DNA of 64,000 nucleotides. Origin: Pratylenchus scribneri (Eukaryota > Nematoda > Chromadorea > Rhabditida > Pratylenchidae). Each line of letters opens with the position of its first letter. Position 1 is the stretch's first letter. The stretch lies in assembly GCA_030063045.1 (NCBI GenBank), contig JAQSEB010000150.1:434001-498000 (forward strand), in the 5' to 3' direction. A model generated the notes under the pieces. That model was not told the origin of the DNA, did no database searches, and worked only from the letters and a program-made list of their open reading frames with translations. Both the position numbers and the translations under genes were made by a program. Shown here piece after piece: positions 39,701-48,276 of the stretch.

Positions 39701-42108
39701 AAGCAATCGGCTTGGATGACGCCACAGAAGCAGTCGATCAAGATGAAGTCATGCGCAATTTCAAGCGAAATTTGACTTTCATCGATGGGCGTTATCAAGT
39801 TGCCCTCCCATGGAACCATCGCATCAGCGAATTGCCAACAAATTATCGACAAGCTCGAAGTCGATTAATCGGGACATTGCGGAAACTCCGCTCTCTCAAT
39901 TTGATTGATGCTTATCAAGCCATTCTCACTGACCAGCTTGAAAAAGGAGTCATCGAAATTGTGACTGATCCCAAAACTGCTATGGGTCCAGTCCACTATC
40001 TCCCACATCGAGCTGTCATTCGAGCCGACAAAGCAACAACAAAAGTTCGCATTGTCATGGATGCCAGTGCAAAGCCAAAATCTGTGCCGAATGCACCTTC
40101 ACTCAACGATTGTTTGCATACAGGACCACTCCTGCTTAAAGAATTAGCTGGAATCCTCCTTCGCTTTCGACAAATGAAACGAGTGCTCCTTGGAGATATC
40201 GAAAAAGCCTTTCTTCAATTAGGTGTTCGACTCCAAGATCGCGATGCAACGCGATTCTTGTGGATCAAAAATCCGCAAAATGCCAATTTGGATCAGGAGA
40301 ATCTAGATTTCTTAATCTATCGATTCTGCCGTGTATCCTTTGGCTTGACGGTCAGTCCTTTTCTTCTCAACGCAACCGTCAGAGAGCACTTGCAATTATC
40401 GGATTCTGATTTGGCACAAAGAATCCTCGATAATCTCTATGTCGACAATATTATGGTCTCAATCAACGAAAAGGAAGACATGGTCGAAAAGGCCAAAGAA
40501 GTGCAATCAATTTTCAACACTGGTGGCATGCACATCCAAGAATTCTTTTCAAGCGAAGATGGTGAATTGTTCTTTTCTGACCTGCCGCAAAATTGGTTGG
40601 CAGAAAACTCACAAATAACCAAAGTACTCGTGATCAAATGGGACGCCTGTTCCAATCAAATTGAATTTGAATTTCCAAAATTCAATGGAAAATTCACTAA
40701 ACGGAATGTACTTTCCGTCATTGCGCAAGTATACGATCCACTTGGACTCATTTCACCATGCCTAATCAAAGCAAAGCAGTTCTTGCGCACCTTACATCAA
40801 GCAAACCTTCATTGGGATGCAGAATTGAATGATGAAGCCAAGAATGAATGGCAATCCATTCTTGAATCATGGAATGATTACAATGATCAACCATTCACAA
40901 TCCGTTTTCCACGATACATCTTTAGCGATGATCCAATTGAATACCATTGTTTCACTGATGCCTCAGGAGTAGGCCTCGGTGTTGCCGTTTATCAAAAATG
41001 CAAATCTGTAAAAAACGGCATGGGCTTCACTCATTTAATCTTCGCCAAATCATTGCTCAAACCGACCACATTGTCTAGCTTAGAAGGTTCCACTCCAAAA
41101 ATGGAACTTCAAGCGTTGACAATTGGCGTTAAAATTGTCAAATATTTGCAAACTCAATTGCACTTTGGTGACAGCCAAACCACATTATGGACCGATAGTC
41201 AATGTACAATTCAAAGCCTAAAACGACATAACAATTGCAAAAAATGTGGAACATTTGTGCACAACAGACTCAAAAAAGTCCGCGCAAGCGGAATCATTGT
41301 CAAGCATATCGACGGCAAAGATAATCCATCCGATTTGGCCTCGAGAGGTCTGACTCCAGCGCAATTGAATTCGAACAAACTTTGGCGAAACGGTCCTGAT
41401 TGGCTGAAATTCACTCAAGAATATTGGCCAGTTCCAAAATCAATTTACACTCCAGGAGAGGAAATTCCTGTAAATGAAAATGCAGATGAAAAGTCACTTT
41501 TCGAAATGTGCCTGGCTATGACTGAAAAATCAAAATTCGAATCGATCATTGATGATCAACGTTTCAGTCAATGGAAACAAATCAAAAAAGCCACTGTCTA
41601 CTTTCTACGATTTCTGAACAATATCAGCAAATCAATTGATGTCAACAAATATCCAAAATTGAAGCAAATCCGCCAACAAATGAAAAGTGGCAAGGTTTTA
41701 ACCGCCCAAGAACTCAAATTGGCTGAATTATTCCTGATTGGAGAAGCACAAAAACAATTGCCTCCAACGGAAAGTCAGATCAGAGATTTGAGACTCTTCA
41801 AAGAAGGTCCAGAAGGGTTCGAAGTATGGAAAAGCGATGGAAGACTCGCTCAATCCGACGTCCAGGAAAGCGCTCAAAATCCTATCTTCTTACCCAATCA
41901 ATCGTGGATTACCAAGCTCATTATAATGGATTCGCATCTTCGCTGCAATCACACAAAACACCGAATCCATCTTGGAATCTTACGTCAAAAATATTGGATT
42001 CCAAAAGGCCGAAAAACATTAGAGCATGTAATCAATTCTCCAAAACATGGATGTTTGGAATGCAGAAAAGAAAGGCTTAAACCATATGCCTACCCAAAAA
42101 ATTCCTGA
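36748..42108 (+). CDS. Gag-protease-RT-RNase H polyprotein of element 1
   Basis: 1,786 codons from the first ATG (aaaatgt; MSGPIQNK). The open frame extends further upstream but only from a TTG. Domains in order: an N-terminal helical Gag region; a DUF1759-like capsid region about 168-337; three CCHC knuckles at about 450-462, 481-494 (CWRCLHNGHISGNC) and 500-512; a DUF1758-like aspartic protease with FIDNGSQRSF (Asp596). Then come acidic Ser/Asp repeats around a Cys-rich module at about 865-898; RT with the catalytic Asp1150 (GDIEKAF) and YVDN (Asp1233); a Pao-type connection region; RNase H with Asp1404, Glu1453 and Asp1483; and the zinc-binding H2C2 start of integrase near 1730-1775. The frame then hits TGA at 42106-42108, just after an A6 run, where the integrase core continues in the +1 frame. 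Two substitutions are odd: DNG rather than DSG/DTG in the protease, and YVDN rather than YVDD in RT. Confidence 0.95.
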   Translation: MSGPIQNKIINALRAGSHVQDSVALEIEVDNAKPTLENWALYEAQLELIKKQMVTASVAIDDVRTGNENWSDLIRKLGAAGGDEDQKYTAFQTKYKVSEAVEAIYIKLDGLQTLAGKVSAQGKILRLKADQEQRAAEITHAQALAAATAGANVDIAPNAQAPLGTIYALPTLQIRPFKGDRRNWPEFWESFRSAVHTKVGNDAEKLNLLRSLLEGEPKALISGFRLEDRNYSDAIQLLKETYGDEKSYVRTLHAELSNLPRAENLSKTNGMLLELERITRELRTLVEDTEGPMVYLTLEKKLNPQFLRTILVKKAEDPENWNTTKFLQTLNDAVRRESNIREVMDEYGHQKGQSNQKPQQQLSRMSPRNRGYDNPRNRGSGNQPQGRERTFISASVESQQQNKSKGDRARKPIKRRASVPAPSRTPLVSDSSDSNSTRTVQNKGQPTSPCAFCEQKHWHDRCTKYSTLEQRKEIVKAKNLCWRCLHNGHISGNCPRPATCYKCKASHPTALCPKLIQHAAPTLETQTEAQYDSISSSEESTKGACCHHAKPKEPETHEQVLLSREKPTKALLMTTEATIFNPANPRQSMIASVFIDNGSQRSFISARAAEQLQLEAIEKEECYLTSFGDPNAKRYLSDRVKIGLLCDGGEKMIFTLNKMKFIVNKMPIVALSSIEEDQLRKKRLALPQDMREPDLMLGIDHFNDLYINPIEKLPSGFTLSQSRLGKIISGSGKTGRIKKSTATYANAENPQIMFCGAVLYDSDRPGDPDPSSECDWSSESEESDSDSDHQPRPSQPMPRPSNEVSNMLKSKPVLPAYVKQWTSSDSDSDSESSDSDEIPRRRIRKSPPISTKQYRIQIPMPIRNCHCRCMEFRQIGKELTCICAYLRKSSPCTCNPEGEKRIQLKPWGRCKPNKSESESDSSDSETEEKKKRKEKVAYVLQNLEVKRITSAPAIEPNQKDETKSAIITEEELALDDKMAQYFSLQAIGLDDATEAVDQDEVMRNFKRNLTFIDGRYQVALPWNHRISELPTNYRQARSRLIGTLRKLRSLNLIDAYQAILTDQLEKGVIEIVTDPKTAMGPVHYLPHRAVIRADKATTKVRIVMDASAKPKSVPNAPSLNDCLHTGPLLLKELAGILLRFRQMKRVLLGDIEKAFLQLGVRLQDRDATRFLWIKNPQNANLDQENLDFLIYRFCRVSFGLTVSPFLLNATVREHLQLSDSDLAQRILDNLYVDNIMVSINEKEDMVEKAKEVQSIFNTGGMHIQEFFSSEDGELFFSDLPQNWLAENSQITKVLVIKWDACSNQIEFEFPKFNGKFTKRNVLSVIAQVYDPLGLISPCLIKAKQFLRTLHQANLHWDAELNDEAKNEWQSILESWNDYNDQPFTIRFPRYIFSDDPIEYHCFTDASGVGLGVAVYQKCKSVKNGMGFTHLIFAKSLLKPTTLSSLEGSTPKMELQALTIGVKIVKYLQTQLHFGDSQTTLWTDSQCTIQSLKRHNNCKKCGTFVHNRLKKVRASGIIVKHIDGKDNPSDLASRGLTPAQLNSNKLWRNGPDWLKFTQEYWPVPKSIYTPGEEIPVNENADEKSLFEMCLAMTEKSKFESIIDDQRFSQWKQIKKATVYFLRFLNNISKSIDVNKYPKLKQIRQQMKSGKVLTAQELKLAELFLIGEAQKQLPPTESQIRDLRLFKEGPEGFEVWKSDGRLAQSDVQESAQNPIFLPNQSWITKLIIMDSHLRCNHTKHRIHLGILRQKYWIPKGRKTLEHVINSPKHGCLECRKERLKPYAYPKNS

Positions 42109-45100
42109 CCTTCCAAAGGAACGTGTCAATCAAGTTCGACCCTTCACAAACACAGGCGTCGATTACTTTGGCCCAATGAATGTCAAAACCAATGAAGGCA
42201 CGGTCAAAATCTGGGTTGCTCTCTACACTTGTCTTGTTGTACGAGCAGTGCACTTGGAAGTTGCAGAGGATTATTCAGCTGAAGCATTCCTGCGAACTTT
42301 TCGTCGATTTGTGTCGCGCAGAGGCATCCCAGCAACAATGTTCTCGGACCAAGGCACCAATTTTGTTCTTGGATCAAAAATCATCAAGCAAAATTGGACA
42401 AATGTGCTTCAATCGAATGAAGTTCAACAGCAAATCGCCCATGAAGGCGTCAATTGGAAATTCTCAACTGCAAAGGCCCCATGGAGGGGTGGCACTTGGG
42501 AACGTCTCGTTGGCGTTACCAAGAATGCACTTCGCCGGACAATCGGCAAAAGTTTACTCACTGCGCCTGAACTTCACACTTTAATTTGCGAAATTGAAGC
42601 ATTGGTTAACTCAAGGCCTCTAACCTTTCAATCAGAAAGTGAACCAATTCGCGCCTTGCGGCCGATAGACTTTCTCATGCCATACAATGATGATCAAGCG
42701 GTTGAAGTCAATCTGCCATCGTTCGATGATGATGCCGACGATGAAGATTATGTAACAAAAGAAGACGGCAGAACCAAGATTCTGACCCAATTCAAAAAGG
42801 GACTCCAAAGAATGGACAAATTCTGGCAAATCTGGCGCAATGAATACCTTCTTTCATTGAGGGAACGCGCCAAAGACAAATCCACAATTGGACAATACAC
42901 GCCTCAAATTGGCGATATAGTTTTGATTGAAGATGACCATCCTCGATCTTTATGGTCGATTGGAAAGGTCCTTGACCTCTACAAAGGCAAAGACGGTCTT
43001 TGCCGAACCGCAAAAATTCAAATAAATAAAAAAGAATTTAATCGGGCAATCAATCAACTCTATAATTTAGAAATCACCAACGAACGTGAACCAATTCAAC
43101 CAGAATTTGCTTGTCCTCTAATCGAAATGACTACGCCATTCCCACATTTATCGCAAGAGATCATAAGCCGTTTAAATTATCTCGGCGAAAAACAAAGTGA
43201 TCTAAACTACTTCGATGAGGACGATGATGCTATTCCAATGGGACCTTCCCGACTGGCGCCCGAATTGCAAGAAGAATGGGAATATCACTGGAGCCAAGGC
43301 GAAGCTCATTTTAACCAAGAGCTCCGAGATAGTCTCATTGCTGCTGACAACCATATGAGCAAATATCAAAATAAACAACCATATCCACCGTGGGACCATT
43401 TATTTGAAGAATACATGGGCATACGGAATCTCAATCGCAAATATCCTGACGATGAAGAAGCCATTGAATTGGACTATGAAGAAGAAATAATTGAAGAAGA
43501 GTCAAAATCAGTGGAAAAAGAAAGTCCAACAAAGAAAGGAACTCTTAAAGGGTTCAAAATACCTCACCTTGATGAAAGCAAACAAAAGCCGATCGAACCA
43601 AGGAAAAGTATTCTGGCACCACCGGTGGACAATTCAAAGAAAGGACAAAGTTCATCAATGCAAGCTTCGAGTTCAAAAAGAAGCGCAAGGCCAATTGAAA
43701 TGCCATCAAAACAACGCAAAATGGATAAACCAAAGAATCAAGAGAATATTCGTACGCCTTCGCCGAGAAAACGGCGAGTGGATTCACCAAATCGCCGACT
43801 TGAATATCGACGAGAATCTACCCCAATTCGGCATCAAATTCGACGACCTCAAATGTCAAGAAGTACAACTCCTGAACCAAAATTGCATTATTTGACTGCC
43901 GATCGAAAGAAGCCCATCATCCTGGATTACAACATTCTGACTGAATGCAATCCTGATTCCCCTCATCATGAAGCATGCGCTCGAAACGTAACCCTCGGAC
44001 GAATTGCTCAAAAACGACTTGTGATGAAAGACTATGCCAATTGCCGAGCAGAAACCTTCATGCAAGTTCTCACCTATGTCTGGCTTGCTCGTTATCAGAA
44101 CCTACCTCAAAATGAAAGGCTTATGATCCATGAAGCAGCGACCGGACTCTTGAACAGAGGACAAAAGGAAACAGCAAAATTGATGTGGGATGAAAAATGG
44201 TCAAAATTGAAGAAAAAGCCCTTTGACCAATCAAAAATTATGGAAGCACTTGAATATTGGCTCGGTTCTTGTTCAATTTTTGAAGGCATTGTGGCGGAAA
44301 ATCAATACGGTTGCATCACCTTCTCACCAATCGATGGAAATGAATTGGGAGGATTCAAACAGTTCATGAATGAACTTCAATGCGAAGTGAACACAGCAAT
44401 TGCCATTACTCGAAATAAAAAGTTTTATGGCAACCACATATTGCATTGCGAGACAATCATTCTTGGCAACAACAACGCTGAAATCCTTCAAGGCTATATG
44501 CCTAATTCTCGCTGGTTCACCTTCGATCCTGAAACAAGAATTGACCGGAAACTATCATTATCGCCAAAGAATGAACGAATTGTGCTTTGCTTTAGTGATG
44601 AGAAAAATTTGGCAAGAAATTTGCAACCAACAATGCGAAAACTCTACAATGCCGACGTCGAAACCAATTTGATTCTTCAAGAAACAAGAAAAAACCGCGA
44701 ATGGTCACGAACCAAGAGACAATGCCACAACCTATGCCAAGAATACAATGCTGGGTTCTACATTTATTCGGGAAAAGGCATCAATTTGCGCAAAATCGCA
44801 GATAAAATTCTCAGCAATGAACGACCCACACAACGACCCAGTCACTCACTCAGAGGATGGGGAATGCTGCGATTTGTGCCCATGTTGTTGACATTTCTAA
44901 TGCTGTTTGCAATGATCTTTTCTGCCTCAGCAACAAATGAACGACGAAAAACTTCTCAAGGACTCTGGAAACCAATGACCTTGGAAGAAATGGAAGAGCC
45001 CATTCCAAAACAAGAATTTTGGCATCTTTACCCAACTTTGTTTCCACATCTTCAAAAAAGAGTGGATCCAGAAACCACAACAAAAGTCCCATATGCAAAT

Positions 45101-45775
45101 ATTCTTCACGATTTTCGCGCCAAAATGCCGGATGACCCGGAAGCCCGTGCGGAACATTCTCGCAATTATGCTCGACAATTTTGGGAAAGATACAAACAAG
45201 TAAATGATCAAGCAAATACAAATGAACCAACTACAACTACTGAGAAACCATACAAGACAACAACAAGACGCACAACTACAAAAAGAGAAGTGGCAAGTCA
45301 AGCTACGAGCCCAGTGACCCAAACCACAACTTCAAGAAGAATCACTACCACGGCTCGCACCACAACAATATCAACCACAACAATCAGTCCAACGACCGTT
45401 TTTATGCAATTAATTTTGTCAAATTTTACAACGGCATCAACCCAGGCACCACAATTCATTGAACCAATTGGACAAGAGGAAGAAGTACCCGACTACAATG
45501 CGTACAAATCAAGAAAACGAATCCGCGATGAATGGAACCCATTGTCAATGAATGGCGATCCAGTCGTGGCCTGTTCACATCGTGGAGGAACTTTATGGCG
45601 ACTTCAATTAGGGGAAAATTCGCAATTCTGTCGAGCGCCCCCAAAATTGAACGCAACCTGGACAAAAACGACCATTCACCTTTACGGCCCAATCATCAAA
45701 CCAAAGCCAATTTTGACTGGATACCATTGTTCAGTAAAAACGATCACGGAATCGTACTACACAAACTTTCTCTGA
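42047..45775 (+). CDS. Integrase-unknown domain-envelope N-terminal part of element 1
   Basis: 1,242 codons in the +1 frame relative to the preceding polyprotein, overlapping it by 62 bases. The ATG at 42047 is probably incidental, because homology takes over only after the A6 run at 42096. Integrase core: Asp39 (VDYFGP), Asp101 (SDQGTNF), Glu152 (GGTWER), i.e. D-61-D-50-E. A DUF5641-like integrase C-terminus follows (IGDIVLIEDDHPRSLWSIGK). A basic Ser/Arg-rich linker (about 480-610) precedes an unrecognised domain (about 613-924) also present in element 2. From about residue 940, MLRFVP and a strongly hydrophobic run ending SASAT look like an internal signal peptide. A Thr-rich mucin-like stretch (about 1060-1126) and the first Cys-rich ectodomain follow. 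TGA at 45773-45775 then interrupts the frame. Confidence 0.9.
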   Translation: MDVWNAEKKGLNHMPTQKIPDLPKERVNQVRPFTNTGVDYFGPMNVKTNEGTVKIWVALYTCLVVRAVHLEVAEDYSAEAFLRTFRRFVSRRGIPATMFSDQGTNFVLGSKIIKQNWTNVLQSNEVQQQIAHEGVNWKFSTAKAPWRGGTWERLVGVTKNALRRTIGKSLLTAPELHTLICEIEALVNSRPLTFQSESEPIRALRPIDFLMPYNDDQAVEVNLPSFDDDADDEDYVTKEDGRTKILTQFKKGLQRMDKFWQIWRNEYLLSLRERAKDKSTIGQYTPQIGDIVLIEDDHPRSLWSIGKVLDLYKGKDGLCRTAKIQINKKEFNRAINQLYNLEITNEREPIQPEFACPLIEMTTPFPHLSQEIISRLNYLGEKQSDLNYFDEDDDAIPMGPSRLAPELQEEWEYHWSQGEAHFNQELRDSLIAADNHMSKYQNKQPYPPWDHLFEEYMGIRNLNRKYPDDEEAIELDYEEEIIEEESKSVEKESPTKKGTLKGFKIPHLDESKQKPIEPRKSILAPPVDNSKKGQSSSMQASSSKRSARPIEMPSKQRKMDKPKNQENIRTPSPRKRRVDSPNRRLEYRRESTPIRHQIRRPQMSRSTTPEPKLHYLTADRKKPIILDYNILTECNPDSPHHEACARNVTLGRIAQKRLVMKDYANCRAETFMQVLTYVWLARYQNLPQNERLMIHEAATGLLNRGQKETAKLMWDEKWSKLKKKPFDQSKIMEALEYWLGSCSIFEGIVAENQYGCITFSPIDGNELGGFKQFMNELQCEVNTAIAITRNKKFYGNHILHCETIILGNNNAEILQGYMPNSRWFTFDPETRIDRKLSLSPKNERIVLCFSDEKNLARNLQPTMRKLYNADVETNLILQETRKNREWSRTKRQCHNLCQEYNAGFYIYSGKGINLRKIADKILSNERPTQRPSHSLRGWGMLRFVPMLLTFLMLFAMIFSASATNERRKTSQGLWKPMTLEEMEEPIPKQEFWHLYPTLFPHLQKRVDPETTTKVPYANILHDFRAKMPDDPEARAEHSRNYARQFWERYKQVNDQANTNEPTTTTEKPYKTTTRRTTTKREVASQATSPVTQTTTSRRITTTARTTTISTTTISPTTVFMQLILSNFTTASTQAPQFIEPIGQEEEVPDYNAYKSRKRIRDEWNPLSMNGDPVVACSHRGGTLWRLQLGENSQFCRAPPKLNATWTKTTIHLYGPIIKPKPILTGYHCSVKTITESYYTNFL
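42096..42101 (+). other. A6 run at the frame change
   Basis: The coding homology passes from the Gag-RT frame to the integrase frame at this six-A run, followed at once by the TGA at 42106. It could be a one-base indel, an assembly error in a homopolymer, or a programmed +1 frameshift site. Confidence 0.7.
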
Positions 45776-45805
45776 GACAGATTCATAATCGACAAAACTG
45801 AGGAA

Positions 45806-47572
45806 ATGCTGCACATTTCTCGAAAAGATTGCAGAAAAATGGTGGATGCTAAAAAGTGTGAATTCACCAAGGAAACATTGACAGGCAATCCCAATGGAAA
45901 AGTTTGGCAAACAAACAGCGTTCTGGATGAGGAATTTCCCGGAAGATTTGCCAGCTTCTTCACCGGTGCAAAAACAAGTTCGGTAACGAACTGTTTTCTA
46001 CAATTTGCATCGCTCTACTACAAACCACACAACATGGAACTGCTTTCACCAATTCATTCACTGGAGGATTGTACATATGCCAATGACTTCTGCGCACTTT
46101 CTGACAATTCAAGTCTTGTTTGGACATCGAACTGCCCAAATGGAAAGTGCAGCGGCTGCGATTTTGAATTTATTCAAATATTGCAAGGAGAATCAACCAG
46201 TACTAGTGAATATGCCGCCGCCACATTTCTATCCATCACAAGAGAACAAGCTCTAACTTTTGTGCAAAATGCCCAACAAGTCATTGCTTGCAATGGACAA
46301 CAAATCAGACTTTCGGAGCAAGGATTTGGAATTTTGGAAAGCGAATATCAATCAATTCGTGCTCCACGTGGCAAAAGATATGTCAATGAACAACAATTGG
46401 CAGCACAATTGACCGCCACTCAAATCTCCGCTAGTCGAGCATTGGAACAACTTTATCAAAAGGAATGCCAAAGAAATCAACGAAATGAGAACCCAACAAT
46501 TCAAGCAACGCAATTACTTCGTAACCCTTGGCTTATGGCTCGCTGGATTGGGACATCAGCATTGGAAGCTTTCTCATGTGGCCCAATTCAACTCAAAGAA
46601 ATTGGTCTTCGTGCAACAACAGAATGCTTCCTCTACATCCCAATCAAAGTGCGGATCCGTGGCTCAATCCGAGAAGCCTTTTTGGATCCAGTTCTACGCA
46701 TTATCTCATCCAGCTCACCAGTATCTGATTGTGGGATCTACAAAATACATTACTTCGAAGTCAGTAAAAATGTTTGGAAGAAAATAGACACCGAACATGG
46801 AATTGCAACCAGTTTGGACATCAGCAATGTGCATGAACTTCAAGAAAGCCTGACTGAAAAGTTAGGTCATCATCTCAATTTGCACCCAATCATATTCCAT
46901 GATTGGTCCATCAACAACAACACTGACTTTGAGATTTTCCCTCACATCGATGAATATGCCCGTTTCGAAAATTGGAAAAATAACCCTGCAAAACGGATTC
47001 AAGATCGCGCCGAACAACTTGGAGCATTACCAGGAGGCCTCAAAGGAGTGATTGCTGCAAAATTCCATGAAATTATTGCAGAAATAGTCCACAAATGGAT
47101 AATACTTTGCTGCTGCTGGTCATTCTTACTTTTACTTCGAGATTTTCTGTTCCCGATCTTATTGGCCTACCTCATTGGACCAATATGCGCCACATTTCGT
47201 GGATTAATCGGACGACAAAGCCAACAAATCACCACACCACGACCCAGATTTTCAACTTTCTTCAAAAACAAGCAACAAAAAAGAGAAGAACCGAAAAGGC
47301 AAAAACCAAAGAGGAAAACAATTGGAGAAACAGACAAATTGATTGAGGAAAGACATCCAACATTTGCATTATCACTTGTTCCCAGCCGATCAATGCAAAC
47401 ACTCACACGAACAGACGAGGAGACTGCACGCAACACGCCCAAACCGCGACTTTCAATGAACATCGACTCGTTATCAGCTCATTTCCGACCACGAACCCGA
47501 AGCGAAACTGATGGAAGTGCTGATATCCCATTTGCTCGAACCCGTCCAATTCGAGGGCTGCCGGACAATTGA
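45806..47572 (+). CDS. Envelope-like glycoprotein, downstream part, of element 1
   Basis: 588 codons from an ATG in the same frame as the preceding CDS, separated from it only by one in-frame TGA and ten sense codons. The product continues the Cys-rich ectodomain and contains an R-G-K-R motif at residues 188-191 (46367-46378) typical of furin-like cleavage. An Ala/Gln-rich helical stretch follows, then a long hydrophobic segment at about 431-460 and a basic cytoplasmic-type tail. Because it has no signal peptide of its own, it would not be a working surface protein if translated alone from 45806. The same layout occurs unbroken in element 2. I infer a viral-type class of envelope protein but cannot assign the family from sequence alone. 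The stop lies 12 bases before the 3' LTR. Confidence 0.85.
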   Translation: MLHISRKDCRKMVDAKKCEFTKETLTGNPNGKVWQTNSVLDEEFPGRFASFFTGAKTSSVTNCFLQFASLYYKPHNMELLSPIHSLEDCTYANDFCALSDNSSLVWTSNCPNGKCSGCDFEFIQILQGESTSTSEYAAATFLSITREQALTFVQNAQQVIACNGQQIRLSEQGFGILESEYQSIRAPRGKRYVNEQQLAAQLTATQISASRALEQLYQKECQRNQRNENPTIQATQLLRNPWLMARWIGTSALEAFSCGPIQLKEIGLRATTECFLYIPIKVRIRGSIREAFLDPVLRIISSSSPVSDCGIYKIHYFEVSKNVWKKIDTEHGIATSLDISNVHELQESLTEKLGHHLNLHPIIFHDWSINNNTDFEIFPHIDEYARFENWKNNPAKRIQDRAEQLGALPGGLKGVIAAKFHEIIAEIVHKWIILCCCWSFLLLLRDFLFPILLAYLIGPICATFRGLIGRQSQQITTPRPRFSTFFKNKQQKREEPKRQKPKRKTIGETDKLIEERHPTFALSLVPSRSMQTLTRTDEETARNTPKPRLSMNIDSLSAHFRPRTRSETDGSADIPFARTRPIRGLPDN

Positions 47573-47576
47573 CGTC

Positions 47577-47584
47577 GGTGGGAG
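47577..47584 (+). other. polypurine tract of element 1
   Basis: ggtgggag abuts the 3' LTR and is the expected plus-strand primer. It is short and interrupted by one T. Element 2 has a similar ggag directly before its LTR. Confidence 0.6.
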
Positions 47585-48271
47585 TGTCGCGGAATGCGTT
47601 GGCCCAATGGATTGGGACCAAAACGGAATGATGAAATGAGAGGAAAATATTCATATGATTAACATAAAATTCCGTATCACCCTGTCCCAATCACCCCATT
47701 ACCAATTTCCCCATTTTAGTGTCATTTGATTCTTTCTCTCCTCCTCCACACCCATTTTGCCCATTTTACCAAACAAAATTCACGGATGTTGATTTCCCCT
47801 ACAATTTCATATCAGCCCAATTCTCCCTATAATTCTGTTACGATTAATCTATTCCTTGCAAAACCTTGCAAAATTCCTTTGTTTGATTCTATTTTTGCCT
47901 ATAATCCAACATTCATATGACTCTTTTTTCCCTCTCTAATCAAATGTTATCGCTTTTTTGCCTATAAAGTTTCGGCAGTTCACACATCACCTGAGCATTT
48001 TATTGCCCTTATAAACCCCCTTGAATTCTGTCATTTCACCCCAGTTTAACCTCAGTTTTACCATCGGATAAAATTTATAAAACCAAGAACACTTCAATTC
48101 AACTCAATCCAAACCAACCCAAAGTCCATTTCCAATCAAATCCACAGCAAAAGTTCTCTTCAAAGACTAATTAACCTCCGAGTTAACTTAGTCTAATTCC
48201 TCACGCAACAACCGGCTCCGAACCCGGATAATATTCTGTTTGTGGAAGGCTAATCCCTGCTAACCCCGACA
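47585..48271 (+). repeat. 3' LTR of element 1
   Basis: 687 bases matching the 5' LTR, with no difference found on reading. Identical LTRs at insertion diverge with time, so the copy is young. Confidence 0.97.
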
Positions 48272-48276
48272 CCCGA
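48272..48276. repeat. target-site duplication, right copy
   Basis: cccga directly after the 3' LTR, identical to the five bases before the 5' LTR. Confidence 0.9.

Larger units (their letters stand above)
35650..48271 (+). mobile_element. full-length BEL/Pao LTR retroelement with envelope-like region (element 1)
   Basis: A 12,622-bp insertion bounded by 687-bp direct LTRs beginning TG and ending CA, with a perfect cccga duplication outside. The interior has a primer-binding site, a repeat-rich leader, then Gag, aspartic protease, RT, RNase H, integrase, an unrecognised domain and an envelope-like glycoprotein, ending 12 bases before the 3' LTR. The order protease-RT-RNase H-integrase with a DUF1759-like Gag, a DUF1758-like protease and a Pao-type RT region places it in BEL/Pao. 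The LTRs appear identical by eye, so the insertion is recent. Even so, the coding frame is broken twice: at the A6 run 42096-42101 and at the TGA 45773-45775. Its GC content is far above that of the flanking DNA. Confidence 0.97.

Noticed and set aside
36669..47690. Numerous antisense and alternate-frame ORFs of 60-134 codons across element 1
   Set aside because: Shadows of the GC-richer retroelement genes; none has independent motifs.
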